In this document: positions 33,488-41,589 of the stretch, piece after piece
Position numbering within the stretch: position 1 is the first letter of the stretch
How the letters are laid out: every line of letters begins with the position of its first letter
Position numbers and translations under genes: made by a program
NCBI GenBank assembly: GCA_044869915.1
Contig: JBIOYB010000676.1
Coordinates: forward strand, 1-64,000
DNA from: Allorhizocola sp044869915
GTDB lineage: Bacteria > Actinomycetota > Actinomycetes > Mycobacteriales > Micromonosporaceae
DNA length: 64,000 nucleotides
Direction: 5' to 3'
Notes under the pieces: generated by a model
Database searches by the model: none
Seen by the model: only the letters and a program-made list of their open reading frames with translations
What the model was told of the DNA's origin: nothing

Positions 33488-35037
33488 CAATGGCGTAGCT
33501 CTCTCTTGAGCACTTTGCCGGTCGCGTTGCGCGGCAACTCCTCCAGGAACACCACCGAGCGGGGCACCTTGTAGTTGGCCAGGCGCTCACGGCAAAACTC
33601 GATCAGCTCAGCCTCGGTCGCCGGGGTGGAAGGACGCCGCACGACATAGGCCCGGCCCACCTCGCCCAGCCGCTCGTCGGGGACGCCGATCACCGCCACT
33701 TCGGCGACCGCTGCATGGCGCACCAGCGTCTGCTCGATCTCGGCCGGATAGGTGTTGAACCCGCCCACGATGAACATGTCCTTGAGCCGGTCGGTGATGC
33801 GCAGATATCCCCGCTCGTCGAGCACGCCCACGTCACCGGTGTGCAGCCAGCCTTGCGCGTCAACGGTTTCGGCGGTCGCGACCGGATCCTCGAAGTAGCC
33901 CAGCATCACGTTGTACCCGCGCACCAGCACCTCGCCGGGCTCGCCCGGTGGCAGCGGCGTGCCGTCGGGTCCGGCCACCCTCACCTCCACACCCGGGATC
34001 GCCGGGCCGCTGGTCGTGGCGACGACCACGGGATCGTCCGTGGGGTGGCACATCGTGACCGTGCCGCACGACTCGGTCAGCCCGTAGGCAGTGACCACGG
34101 TGGCCAGGCGAAGCTCGGAGCGCAGCCGCTCGATGAGCACCACGGGGACTGTCGTGGCCCCGGTCACCGCCACGCGCAGGGTGGACAGGTCGTGCTCGCC
34201 GCGTGCCGGATGGTCCAAAATGGACGTGAGCAGGGTCGGCGGGCCGGGCAGCACCGTGATGCGTTCTCGCGCCACGAGCTCCAGGGTGGCGGCCACGTCG
34301 AAGATCGGCTGCGGCACGATGGTCGCGCCGCGCAGCAGGCAGGCGATGATCCCCGCCTTGTAGCCGAACGTGTTGAAGAACGGGTTGACCAGCAGGTAGC
34401 GGTCGCCGTCGCGCACCGTGGCGAGCTCGCTCCACGCCACGTAGACCGCCGTGCTCTGCCCGTGGGTGAGCATCGCGCCTTTGGGCCGGCCCGTGGTGCC
34501 GGAGGTGAAGAAGATGTCGGAGATGTCCTCGGGCCGCACGGCCTCGGCCCGCGCGTCCGCCTCTGCCGCCGGGACTTTTGCGCCCGCCGCGACGAAGTCG
34601 TCCCATCCATGTTCTCCGTCTTCGCCGAAGGTGACGATGGTCGACAGCTCGGGTAGGTCCTCGCCGTCGAGCATGGCGACGTAACCGTTGCCGAGAAAGC
34701 CGTCGTGGACGACCAGCGCGCGTGCCCCGGTCTTGCCGAGAATGTATCCGGCCTCAAAACCTTTAAATCTTGTGTTCAGCGGTACGAGGACGGCACCCGC
34801 GCTCACGACGCCCATCGCGGCCACCACCCAGCGCCAGCCGTTGGGAGCCCAGATGGCGACCCGGTCGCCGGGCTCGATGCCCGCGGCGATGAGCGCGCGG
34901 CTGAAGTCGCGCACCGCGTCGGCGAGCCCGGCGAAGCTCAGGCGCACGTCGCCGTCCACCACAGCCTCGCGATCCGGGTACCTTCGGGCGCAGGCCGTGA
35001 CGAGCGCGGGAAGGGTACGGGAGGCGAGCGGTTCCAT
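33487..35037 (-). CDS. fadD3: HIP-CoA ligase FadD3
   Basis: 516-residue acyl-CoA synthetase. The AMP-binding P-loop FFTSGTTGRPKGAMLTH, VTAYGLTESCGT, the HTGDVG hinge region and the catalytic Lys in NATGKVLKREL are all present. Long stretches agree with mycobacterial FadD3 as I recall it (ITVLPGPPT, TDRLKDM, PDERLGEVGRA). FadD3 activates the steroid ring C/D propionate HIP with ATP and CoA, the entry step for degrading the last two rings. ATG 35037 is 46 bases from the divergent fadA6 start, with a near-consensus KstR2 site between. It leads a four-gene operon. Confidence 0.85.
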   Translation of the reverse strand: MEPLASRTLPALVTACARRYPDREAVVDGDVRLSFAGLADAVRDFSRALIAAGIEPGDRVAIWAPNGWRWVVAAMGVVSAGAVLVPLNTRFKGFEAGYILGKTGARALVVHDGFLGNGYVAMLDGEDLPELSTIVTFGEDGEHGWDDFVAAGAKVPAAEADARAEAVRPEDISDIFFTSGTTGRPKGAMLTHGQSTAVYVAWSELATVRDGDRYLLVNPFFNTFGYKAGIIACLLRGATIVPQPIFDVAATLELVARERITVLPGPPTLLTSILDHPARGEHDLSTLRVAVTGATTVPVVLIERLRSELRLATVVTAYGLTESCGTVTMCHPTDDPVVVATTSGPAIPGVEVRVAGPDGTPLPPGEPGEVLVRGYNVMLGYFEDPVATAETVDAQGWLHTGDVGVLDERGYLRITDRLKDMFIVGGFNTYPAEIEQTLVRHAAVAEVAVIGVPDERLGEVGRAYVVRRPSTPATEAELIEFCRERLANYKVPRSVVFLEELPRNATGKVLKRELRH

Positions 35038-35053
35038 GGCGCAGAGCTTACCA

Positions 35054-35067
35054 AGCGAGCGCTTGCT
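35054..35067. promoter_or_regulatory. KstR2-type operator between fadD3 and fadA6 (one mismatch)
   Basis: AGCGAGCGCTTGCT fits AnCAAGnnCTTGnT except G for A at position 4. An overlapping CCAAGCG half-site begins at 35051. It fills the 45-bp gap between the divergent starts and would block both promoters. Confidence 0.6.
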
Positions 35068-35082
35068 TGATAAGGTGCGAGT

Positions 35083-36234
35083 GTGTCCGAGGCATACCTG
35101 ATCGACGCCGTCCGCACGCCCGTCGGCCGGCGCGGCGGCGCCCTGGCCGGGGCGCACCCGGCCGATCTCGGCGCGCACGTCCTGCGCGCCCTCGTGGAGC
35201 GCACCGGCATCGACCCCGCCGCCGTCGACGACGTCATCTTCGGCTGCGTCGACACGATCGGGCCGCAGGCCGGCAACATCGCACGCACCAGTTGGCTCGC
35301 GGCCGGGCTGCCCGAGGCCGTGCCCGGGGTGACCGTCGACCGCCAGTGCGGGTCGTCGCAGCAGGCGCTGCACTTCGCCGCGCAGGCCGTGCTCTCGGCG
35401 ACGGCCGGGCTCGTGGTGGCCGGCGGCGTACAGAATATGAGCGCCATCCCCATCGCGGCCGCCATGACCGCCGGGGGCGCCTACGGCTTCGGCGATCCGT
35501 TCTCCGGCTCGATCGGCTGGCGCGCACGCTACGGCGATCAGGAGATCTCGCAGTTCCGTGCGGCCGAGCTGATCGCCGCGAAGTGGGGGCTGTCCCGCGC
35601 CGAGATGGAGGAGTTCGCGCTCGAGTCGCACCGGCGTGCGCTCCAGGCCATCGACGAGGGCCGCTTCGCCCGCGAAATCGTCGCCTACCAAGGCTTTTCT
35701 GCTGACGAGGGCCCGCGCCGCGACACGTCGCTGGAGAAGATGGCCGCACTGCGCACGCTGACCGAGGGCGGCCGGGTGACGGCGGCCCTGGCGAGCCAGA
35801 TCTCCGACGGCGCCGCCGCGATCCTCGTCGCCTCCCCCGAGGCGGTGAAGACGCACGGCCTCACCCCACGCGCCCGCATCCACCACATCTCGGTGCGCGC
35901 GGACGATCCGGTCTACATGCTCACCGGCCCGATCCCGGCCACGTCGTTCGCGTTGGACAAGGCGGGGCTGAGCATCGGCGACATCGACCTCGTCGAAATC
36001 AACGAGGCGTTCGCACCGGTCGTGCTCGCCTGGCAGCAGGAGACCGGCGCCGACCCGGCACGGGTCAACGTCAACGGCGGCGCGATCGCGCTCGGGCACC
36101 CGCTCGGCGCCACCGGCGCGCGGCTGATGACCACTTTGCTGTACGAGCTGGAACGCACCGGCGGGCGGTATGGTCTGCAGACCATGTGCGAAGGTGGGGG
36201 GACAGCCAATGTCACCATCGTCGAACGGCTTTGA
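35083..36234 (+). CDS. fadA6: 3-ketoacyl-CoA thiolase FadA6
   Basis: 383-residue thiolase closely resembling mycobacterial FadA6 along its length (VDRQCGSSQQAL with nucleophile Cys, GDQEISQFR, MLTGPIPAT, VNGGAIALGHPLGATGA, LQTMCEGGGTANVTI). FadA6 performs the thiolytic step late in HIP degradation, releasing acetyl-CoA after ring opening. GTG 35083 lies 16 bases after the operator. Its 3' end overlaps the next SDR gene by 26 bp. Confidence 0.88.
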   Translation: MSEAYLIDAVRTPVGRRGGALAGAHPADLGAHVLRALVERTGIDPAAVDDVIFGCVDTIGPQAGNIARTSWLAAGLPEAVPGVTVDRQCGSSQQALHFAAQAVLSATAGLVVAGGVQNMSAIPIAAAMTAGGAYGFGDPFSGSIGWRARYGDQEISQFRAAELIAAKWGLSRAEMEEFALESHRRALQAIDEGRFAREIVAYQGFSADEGPRRDTSLEKMAALRTLTEGGRVTAALASQISDGAAAILVASPEAVKTHGLTPRARIHHISVRADDPVYMLTGPIPATSFALDKAGLSIGDIDLVEINEAFAPVVLAWQQETGADPARVNVNGGAIALGHPLGATGARLMTTLLYELERTGGRYGLQTMCEGGGTANVTIVERL

Positions 36235-37009
36235 CCTGACGGGTCGTGCGGTCCTGGTGACCGGCGGCACGCGCGGCATCGGCCGGGCCATCGCCGAGGC
36301 GTTCGCCAAAGCCGGTGCGGCCGTGGAGGTTTGCGGCCGTCGCGAGCCCCAACGCGCGCTGCCGCCGGGTGTCTGCTTCACCGCCGCAGACGTCCGTGAC
36401 CCCGCGCAGGCGGCCGAGTTCGTAGCGGCGGTGGCGCGGCGGCACGGCCGGCTCGACATCGTGGTGAACAACGCGGGCGGCTCACCCAACGTGCCGGCGG
36501 CCACAGCCTCGCCCAACCTGGTGACCTCCGTGATCCGCCTCAACCTGCTGGCGCCCTTCTTCGTCGGCCAGGCCGCCAACGCGGTGATGCAGGAGCAGGA
36601 CACCGGCGGGCTCATCCTCAACATCGGCAGCGTCTCGGCGACCCGGCCCGCGCCGGGCACGGCCGCCTACGCGGCGGCCAAGGCGGGGCTGCTCACCCTG
36701 ACCCAGGCGCTGGCGCTGGAATGGGCGCCCAAGGTGCGCGTCAACTGTGTCACGGCCGGTGTCGTGCGTACCGAGGACACCGCCGAGCACTACGGCGGCG
36801 AGGAGGCACTCGCAGCGGTCGCGGCGACGGTGCCGTTGGGGCGCATGGCCACCCCGGCCGACATCGCCGACGCCTGCCTGCTGCTGGCCTCGCCGCTGGC
36901 CGGATACGTCAGCGGCGCCAACCTGGTGGTCGACGGCGGCGGACAGCTGCCCGCCTATTCACTGACGGCCGATCCTATTTGGACGGAGAGGACCATGCGC
37001 TTGCGATAA
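36209..37009 (+). CDS. short-chain dehydrogenase/reductase
   Basis: 266-residue SDR with TGGTRGIGRAIAEAF, NNAGGSPN, NIGSVSATR (catalytic Ser) and YAAAKAG; CGRREP after strand 2 favours NADP(H). ATG 36209 is used because the family similarity begins there; it overlaps fadA6 by 26 bp, so it is co-transcribed under the same KstR2-type operator. Likely a hydroxyacyl-CoA dehydrogenase in the pathway. SDR genes of this kind sit in the mycobacterial KstR2 regulon, but I cannot name the equivalent. Confidence 0.83.
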   Translation: MSPSSNGFDLTGRAVLVTGGTRGIGRAIAEAFAKAGAAVEVCGRREPQRALPPGVCFTAADVRDPAQAAEFVAAVARRHGRLDIVVNNAGGSPNVPAATASPNLVTSVIRLNLLAPFFVGQAANAVMQEQDTGGLILNIGSVSATRPAPGTAAYAAAKAGLLTLTQALALEWAPKVRVNCVTAGVVRTEDTAEHYGGEEALAAVAATVPLGRMATPADIADACLLLASPLAGYVSGANLVVDGGGQLPAYSLTADPIWTERTMRLR

Positions 37010-37035
37010 GGTGACCGGTCGGCGACCCTGGGTCC

Positions 37036-37671
37036 ATGCAACAGCACGGTCGTCGCAATTGGATCGTCCCTGTCGCCGTCCTGGGCGGGGCCGCTGCCCT
37101 CCTGGCCTTCGTGCTTTGCGTCGGCGTGGGATTCGTGACTTTACGACCGCTGCTGGCCAACCGGACGTCGCCGTCGCCCTCACCGTCGCCATCGCGCGTC
37201 GCCGCCAGCCCGCCCGCGGCCGTCCCGCCCAGCCGTCCGCCATCGGAGTGCCTGATCGGCGCCTGGCAGGAGGTGTCCTATCAGGGCCAGGTGTCATTGG
37301 ACGGCGTGCAATCCACCATCGCCTTCACCGGCGGCAAGGGGGTCCGCACCTGGGCGGCGAACGGGACCTTCAGCGAGGTCTCCGAGGGCACGGTCTATCA
37401 GGGCACCGCGTCAGGTGATACGTGGGAACTGGTGCAAAACGGCCAAGCGACGCTGACCTATGTCGCCGACGACAAGGAGATCCGCTACACCAACCCGAAG
37501 AACAGCGGCACCTACGTGTGGAAGCGCAATGGCAAGGTCCACTCGCAGGGGGCCTACACCTGGATCACGGAGCCGGAGCGTTATGACTGCCTCCGAGACG
37601 AGCTGCGCCTGTATGGCGACGACTGGACCGCGGTATACAAGCGGATCGTGCCACCGGGAGTCCCGGTCTAG
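37036..37671 (+). CDS. membrane-anchored protein with lipocalin-like extracellular domain
   Basis: 211 residues: short basic N-terminus, one transmembrane helix (about residues 11-35), a Pro/Ser linker (SPSPSPSPSRVAASPPA), then a beta-rich domain with LIGAWQEVSYQG, a lipocalin or heme-binding-like opening, and repeated YT/W strands. I do not recognise a specific family. It follows the SDR by 26 bases on the same strand but its content does not suggest steroid chemistry. Confidence 0.6.
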   Translation: MQQHGRRNWIVPVAVLGGAAALLAFVLCVGVGFVTLRPLLANRTSPSPSPSPSRVAASPPAAVPPSRPPSECLIGAWQEVSYQGQVSLDGVQSTIAFTGGKGVRTWAANGTFSEVSEGTVYQGTASGDTWELVQNGQATLTYVADDKEIRYTNPKNSGTYVWKRNGKVHSQGAYTWITEPERYDCLRDELRLYGDDWTAVYKRIVPPGVPV

Positions 37672-37691
37672 CGACTGGCCGTGCTCGTCAT

Positions 37692-38045
37692 TCAGTCCGT
37701 CTCGTTGGGGTGCCCAGTCCCCGCGTATGTGATCCAGGCGGTCCGGCGCTCATCGTCGATCAAATACCAGATCCTGCCACCGCCGGTAACCTCGTACTGC
37801 CAACGCTCGTGCGCCTGACCCTTCCACGAACCCGTGGCCAGCGCACCCTTTAGCCGGTGATGGCGTTCGGGCGACGACATCGACCTAGGCGTCGCCCGGA
37901 TCGCGTCAAAGGCTCGCCTCAGATTTGCCGGTGCCTGCCGGGCAAGGTGCTCCCAGCCCTCCACAGCCGCCGAGTTGGCGAACCGCACATCGAACTCGCC
38001 ATCCACCGGCGGCGGAGCCGCCCGATCGCCCCGCTTCGGACTCAC
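37692..38045 (-). CDS. RelE/ParE-like toxin candidate
   Basis: 117-residue small basic protein. The core (AFDAIRATPRSMSSPERHHRLKGAL then WQYEVTGGGRIWYLIDDE) follows the RelE/ParE pattern: helix, loop, then strands with positive charge and a C-terminal WITYAGTGHPNE. Such toxins cleave mRNA at the ribosome or poison gyrase. GTG 38045 overlaps the upstream gene by GTGA, the usual antitoxin-then-toxin arrangement. Family-level call only. Confidence 0.6.
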   Translation of the reverse strand: MSPKRGDRAAPPPVDGEFDVRFANSAAVEGWEHLARQAPANLRRAFDAIRATPRSMSSPERHHRLKGALATGSWKGQAHERWQYEVTGGGRIWYLIDDERRTAWITYAGTGHPNETD

Positions 38046-38524
38046 CGCCCATCCTCCGGAACCACCGCCGGCCCGAGATCGCCCTCCGGCTCACGGGAGA
38101 GGATCTCGAGCAGCACCGGATCGGCATATACCTCGGCCGTGTGCCGCCACTGCGTCAGCAGCACCGCCACCGGAGACAGATTCTCCAGCGACGCCGCGCC
38201 CTGAACCACCGTCACCAACTCCGACACCAACTGATCCAGATCAGCCTCCGGCAGGAATGTCGCCCACGGAAGCGCCTCCACCACGATCCGCCGCACGACC
38301 TCCACGGGCTGCGAGCGCACCAACACCGCCAACAACCTGGCCGTGAAGTCCACGACCGCACCGTCGCGCTCCATCTGATCGATCCGCATCAGGACAAGAT
38401 CACCCGCGTCGCGACGGCGCAGCCGTAACGCCCGCACCACATTCAGCCGATCCGCAGCGGCCCCTGGCCGGTGCAGAAACTCGCTGAACGGCAAATCCTC
38501 AAAGATCGCCACCACGACATCCAC
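38042..38524 (-). CDS. Phd/YefM-like antitoxin candidate
   Basis: 160 residues from GTG 38524 (GTG 38515 and 38512 also fit). The N-terminal 60 residues (DLPFSEFLHRPGAAADRL, RALRLRRRDAGDLVLMR) resemble prevent-host-death antitoxins in which an RRDAxDLVLM strand follows a helix. The remaining 100 residues are helical and not recognised. Overlap with the downstream toxin-like gene supports a toxin-antitoxin pair. It is an unusually long antitoxin. Confidence 0.55.
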   Translation of the reverse strand: MDVVVAIFEDLPFSEFLHRPGAAADRLNVVRALRLRRRDAGDLVLMRIDQMERDGAVVDFTARLLAVLVRSQPVEVVRRIVVEALPWATFLPEADLDQLVSELVTVVQGAASLENLSPVAVLLTQWRHTAEVYADPVLLEILSREPEGDLGPAVVPEDGR

Positions 38525-38577
38525 ACTACCGTGGAAGTCCCGCTTTCCGCCAGCATCGCAGCTCCGAGGCTGGTCCG

Positions 38578-39555
38578 TTAGATGCCGGCGAGCGCTGCTA
38601 TCTCGCGGCGGAGGGTGGCTGGGTCGCCGAAGAGCTGGAGGTTGGCGGTGGCCCGCTTGAAATAGCGGTGTGCCGGGTGCTCCCAGGTGAAGCCGATGCC
38701 GCCGTGCAGCTGGATGCTCTCGGCCGTGATGGCGTAGGCCGCCTGGGTCGCCACGAGCTTGCCGATCCGTGCGGCCACGGCGCTGTCGGGCGCGCCGCTC
38801 TCGACGGCACGCAAGGCATGCCAGGCCGCCGACGTCGCCGCCTCCGACCGCACATGCAGGTCGGCCACGCGATGCCGCAGCGCCTGGAAGGAGGCCAGCG
38901 GCACGCCGAACTGCTTGCGGGTCAACAGAAAGTCGACGGTCATCGCCAGGCTCGCCCGCGCCACACCGACCGACTCCACCGCCAGCAGCGCCCGGGCCAC
39001 GTCGAGCGCGCGCTCCACGGACGCCTCCAGCCGCACGGCCGGGGTGGCGGCGAAGGTGCACCGGGCCAGCGGGCGGCTTTGGTCCAGCGTCTCGTGCGCT
39101 CGCTTTTCGGCGCCTTCCGCTAGGTAGAGCCCCAGTTTGCCGTCGCAGACGGCGCTCACCACGAAGACGTCGGCGCGGGCGCCATCGGTGACATAGTCCT
39201 TGACGCCGTCGAGCACGTAACCGTCGCCGGTCCGGGTGGCCGTGCACTCCGGCGCGCCGAGAGCCAGGGTCGCCACCCGCTCACCGGCCGCGACAGCGGG
39301 CAGGATCGGTTGCCCCGCCAGCAGCGCCGCACCGGCCACAGTGGACAGATAGGGCTCCGCCAGCAGCACCGCACCGGCCTCCTCCACGACGACGCCCACC
39401 TCGATCAGCGACGCACCGAAGCCACCATCCTCCTCCGCCACCGCGAGCGCGGTCGCCCCGATCTCGGCGGCCAGGACAGTCCACAGTGGACGACCCTTCG
39501 CGAACGCCGCGCGCACGGTCGCGCGCAGCTCCTCCTGCTCCGGCGTGAACGTCAC
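38578..39555 (-). CDS. acyl-CoA dehydrogenase, FadE33-like subunit
   Basis: 325 residues, the short type of acyl-CoA dehydrogenase found as one half of steroid-pathway heterotetramers. RKQFGVPLASFQALRHRVADLH and LHGGIGFTWEHPAHRYFKR are the usual C-terminal FAD/CoA-binding segments. The N-terminal half is shortened and divergent, as in FadE32/FadE33. GTG 39555 overlaps fadE30 (GTGA), implying a complex with it. By analogy it lends the second half of the active site. Confidence 0.8.
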   Translation of the reverse strand: MTFTPEQEELRATVRAAFAKGRPLWTVLAAEIGATALAVAEEDGGFGASLIEVGVVVEEAGAVLLAEPYLSTVAGAALLAGQPILPAVAAGERVATLALGAPECTATRTGDGYVLDGVKDYVTDGARADVFVVSAVCDGKLGLYLAEGAEKRAHETLDQSRPLARCTFAATPAVRLEASVERALDVARALLAVESVGVARASLAMTVDFLLTRKQFGVPLASFQALRHRVADLHVRSEAATSAAWHALRAVESGAPDSAVAARIGKLVATQAAYAITAESIQLHGGIGFTWEHPAHRYFKRATANLQLFGDPATLRREIAALAGI

Positions 39556-40679
39556 CGCGCCCTCCCGAGCAGGTGGTTGGCGATGATGTTGCGCTGGATC
39601 TCGTTTGACCCGCCATAGATGGTGTCGGAGCGGGTGAACAGGAACAGCCGCTGCGCGTCGGTCAGCTCGCCCGGCACGATCATGCCGTCCGGCCCGGCGA
39701 CCTCCATCGCCAGCTCACCGAGCCGCTGATGCCACGGCGCCCACAGCAGCTTGGCCACCGACGCCTCCACGCCCGGGGTCTGCCCCGGCGGCGTGTCCAG
39801 CGTGCGCAACGCCTGATAGCGCAACACCTCCAGCCCGATCCACGCGTCCACAAGCGCGTCCCGGTGCCGGTCCAGCGAGCCGCCTTCCCCCGCGGCGGCG
39901 ATGACCTGGTCGAGCTCGCGAGCGAAGCCGATCTGCTGGCCCAGCGTGGCCACCCCGCGCTCGAAACCGAGCGTGCCGGTGGCCACCCGCCAGCCGTCGC
40001 CGGGCTGCCCGACGATGTTGGCCGCCTCGGTCACCGCGTCGTCGAAAAACACCTCGTTGAACTCCGACGAGCCGGTCAGCTGCACGATCGGGCGCACGTC
40101 GACGCCGGGCTGACGCATCGGCATCAGAAAATATGATAGCCCTTGATGTTTGGGCGCCGACGGATCGGTGCGTGCCAGCACGAAACACCAGTCCGCGATG
40201 TGGGCCAGCGACGTCCACACCTTCTGCCCGGTGACCCGCCACCGGTCGCCGTCGAGGACGGCGCGAGTGCTCACGGCGGCCAGGTCCGAACCCGCGTCCG
40301 GCTCCGAATATCCTTGGCACCACAGCTCTTCGGCGCGCGCGATGGGTGGCAGGAAGCGCTCCTGCTGCTCCTGCGTGCCGAAGGCGATCAGGGTCGGGGC
40401 GAGCAGGTATTCGCCGATGTGACTCAGCCGGCCCGGGCCGCCCGCCCTCGCGTACTCCTCAAAAAAGACGACCTGCTCGGCGACGCCGGCACCGCGCCCC
40501 CACGGCTGCGGCCAGGCCAGGCCGATCCAGCCGCCCGCGGCCAGCTCGCGCTCCCACTCGGCGCGCAGCTCGATCTGCTCGTGCTCGCGCCCGGGGCCGC
40601 CCGAACCGACCAGCGGCGCGAACCGCCCGGTCAGGTGCTCGGCCAGCCATGTGCGGACCTCGGTGCGAAAGTCCATCAT
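39552..40679 (-). CDS. fadE30: acyl-CoA dehydrogenase FadE30
   Basis: 375 residues closely similar to mycobacterial FadE30: FEEYARAGGP, GEYLLAPTLIAFGT, LWCQGYSEPDAGSDLA, GQKVWTSLAHIADWCFVLART, SSEFNEVFFDDA, TLGFERGVATLGQQI and the C-terminal IYGGSNEIQRNIIA. In HIP degradation FadE30 performs the alpha,beta-dehydrogenation after HIP-CoA formation and reduction, using FAD. Two adjacent ATGs (40679, 40676) can start it. A perfect KstR2-type operator lies 71 bp upstream. Confidence 0.87.
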   Translation of the reverse strand: MMDFRTEVRTWLAEHLTGRFAPLVGSGGPGREHEQIELRAEWERELAAGGWIGLAWPQPWGRGAGVAEQVVFFEEYARAGGPGRLSHIGEYLLAPTLIAFGTQEQQERFLPPIARAEELWCQGYSEPDAGSDLAAVSTRAVLDGDRWRVTGQKVWTSLAHIADWCFVLARTDPSAPKHQGLSYFLMPMRQPGVDVRPIVQLTGSSEFNEVFFDDAVTEAANIVGQPGDGWRVATGTLGFERGVATLGQQIGFARELDQVIAAAGEGGSLDRHRDALVDAWIGLEVLRYQALRTLDTPPGQTPGVEASVAKLLWAPWHQRLGELAMEVAGPDGMIVPGELTDAQRLFLFTRSDTIYGGSNEIQRNIIANHLLGRAR

Positions 40680-40749
40680 GACGACATCATCTTCTGGTAT
40701 CCCGCCATTTTGTGCGCGGCAAGCGCTCCCAGCTTCACGGCGGTAGCGT

Positions 40750-40763
40750 ACCAAGCGCTTGCT
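40750..40763. promoter_or_regulatory. KstR2-type operator between fadE30 and an SDR gene
   Basis: ACCAAGCGCTTGCT fits AnCAAGnnCTTGnT completely. It is 71 bp from the fadE30 start (minus) and 17 bp from the SDR start (plus), so it should regulate both directions. Confidence 0.78.
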
Positions 40764-40779
40764 TGGTTATGGTACTCGT

Positions 40780-41505
40780 ATGGCTCAGGAATTCACCGGC
40801 AAGAGCGCACTGGTCATCGGCGGCAGCGGGGGCATCGGCGCGGCCACGGCCGCCCTGCTCACCACGCGCGGCGCGCGGGTCGCGGTGACCTATCACTCCC
40901 GGCCGGCGTCCGGCCTTTGCTACCCGCTCGACGTGCTCGACGCCCCGGCCTGCGCGCGAGTCCTGGCGCGCGCCGCCGAGGACCTCGGCCCCCTGCACGC
41001 CATCGTCTACGCGGCCGGACCCCGTGTCCCGCAACGGCACCTGTGCCGGATCACGCCCGAACTCTTCCGCGAGCACCTCGAGGTCGAGGTCGCCGGCTTC
41101 TTCCACGTCGCCGGCGCGGCGATTCCCCTACTGCGCCAGACCAAAGGTTCACTGGTCGCGGTGACGACCGCCGCCACCCACCGGCACGCCGTGCGCGACG
41201 GCCTGTCGTCCGCCCCGAAGGCCGCGATCGAGGCGCTCGTGCGCGGCATCGCCGTCGAGGAAGGCCGCTATGGCGTGCGAGCCAACTCCGTCGGGCCGGG
41301 GATGCTCGCCGACGGCATGGCCACCGAACTCGCCGCCTCCGGCGACCTGGACGAGCGGGCGCTGGAGGCGGCCCGGCGCAACACCCCGCTGCGCCGCTTC
41401 GGCAGCACCAACGATGTGGCCGAAGCGGTCTGCTTCCTCGCGAGCGACCGCGCCGCCTTCATCACCGGCCAGCACCTCAACGTCGACGGCGGCTACACCG
41501 CCTGA
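40780..41505 (+). CDS. SDR-family protein lacking the catalytic tyrosine
   Basis: 241 residues with an SDR cofactor site (VIGGSGGIGAATAAL), the NNAG equivalent changed to VYAAGPR and a normal C-terminal GQHLNVDGGY. The YxxxK active site reads SSAPK, so Tyr is replaced by Ser while Lys remains. It may be a non-canonical reductase, hydratase-like or regulatory SDR. ATG 40780 sits 17 bases after a perfect KstR2-type operator, so it belongs to the steroid regulon, divergent from fadE30. Confidence 0.8.
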   Translation: MAQEFTGKSALVIGGSGGIGAATAALLTTRGARVAVTYHSRPASGLCYPLDVLDAPACARVLARAAEDLGPLHAIVYAAGPRVPQRHLCRITPELFREHLEVEVAGFFHVAGAAIPLLRQTKGSLVAVTTAATHRHAVRDGLSSAPKAAIEALVRGIAVEEGRYGVRANSVGPGMLADGMATELAASGDLDERALEAARRNTPLRRFGSTNDVAEAVCFLASDRAAFITGQHLNVDGGYTA

Positions 41506-41589
41506 CGCCCCGATCTAACACCTGTCCGGTCTTCTTCAGCCAGGTTTTGAGTTAGACGAGACCCGTAGATTTGGAAGCCGGCGTGCGTA

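Noticed and set aside
40719..40730. Second KstR2 half-site (CAAGCGCTCC) before fadE30
   Set aside because: The right half does not match the consensus; the perfect site at 40750 suffices.
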